The position numbers and the translations under genes were made by a program. This document shows positions 5,660-5,772 of a DNA stretch of 5,772 bases, piece after piece. Within the stretch, counting starts at the first letter, position 1; every line of letters begins with the position of its first letter. The stretch is from the NCBI GenBank assembly GCA_016198545.1, contig JACQIJ010000062.1, forward strand, positions 1 through 5,772, written 5' to 3'. This DNA comes from Pseudomonadota bacterium. GTDB taxonomy: Bacteria > Pseudomonadota > Alphaproteobacteria > Micavibrionales > Micavibrionaceae. The notes under the pieces were generated by a model. The model did not search any database. It was not told the DNA's origin and saw nothing but the letters and a program-made list of their open reading frames with translations.

Positions 5660-5694
5660 TTGGTTGCCTTTTTCGCTGTTTTTCCAATGAATAC

Positions 5695-5708
5695 AATGAC
5701 AAATGACA
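5695..5708 (-). promoter_or_regulatory. Tandem TGTCATT repeat upstream of chvI (possible regulator site)
   Basis: Two perfect adjacent copies of TGTCATT (minus strand, 5708-5702 and 5701-5695) are followed by a looser TTCATTGG at 5691-5684. OmpR/PhoB-family regulators bind direct repeats, and TGTCAT resembles a PhoB half-site. The 7-bp period, however, is shorter than the usual 10-11 bp. Autoregulation by ChvI is possible but unproven. The rest of 5660-5772 is AT-rich and contains no clear promoter or gene. Confidence 0.3.
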
Positions 5709-5772
5709 TGGTTTCGCGGCGATTTAAAGGCTTTTTTAAGGATTTTTGGGCATAATCGCCGTTGTATAGGCC

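Overview
The window looks like part of an alphaproteobacterial chromosome. The strongest evidence is a ChvI-type response regulator, a ChvG-type sensor kinase with its periplasmic sensing domain, and a RapZ protein of the alphaproteobacterial style (ETRRRHP motif) directly behind the kinase. GC content is moderate to high. I cannot name the genus. All six genes lie on the minus strand, so transcription runs from high to low coordinates.

Layout in the direction of transcription: a 113-nt leader (5660-5772) precedes chvI (5659-4943). A 285-nt gap follows. It holds an intrinsic terminator for chvI, a small hairpin, a 14-bp tandem duplication and a REP-like palindrome. Next comes a tightly packed three-gene metabolic unit: a PrnB-like member of the indoleamine/tryptophan dioxygenase superfamily (4657-3593), a 119-residue protein resembling the TIGR04076 family (3596-3237) and an aldo/keto reductase (3240-2200). 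Both junctions inside this unit are 4-bp ATGA overlaps. A 76-nt spacer with a strong GC hairpin around an AT-rich loop leads to chvG (2123-459). The chvG stop overlaps the rapZ start by the same ATGA arrangement, and rapZ (462-1) runs off the window.

ChvG and ChvI should form an envelope/acid-responsive phosphorelay, and RapZ is a nucleotide-binding adaptor usually found in the same neighbourhood. The unusual part is the metabolic trio between regulator and kinase. Because chvI appears to end in its own terminator, the kinase and rapZ may depend at least partly on read-through from the metabolic unit or on a weak promoter in the spacer. The trio looks like an uncharacterised oxidative pathway acting on an indole-like or other aromatic compound. 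The substrate is unknown and the pathway is inferred from family membership and gene packing only.

Other oddities are a methionine in place of the Walker A lysine of RapZ and the absence of hprK at the place where alphaproteobacteria commonly carry it.
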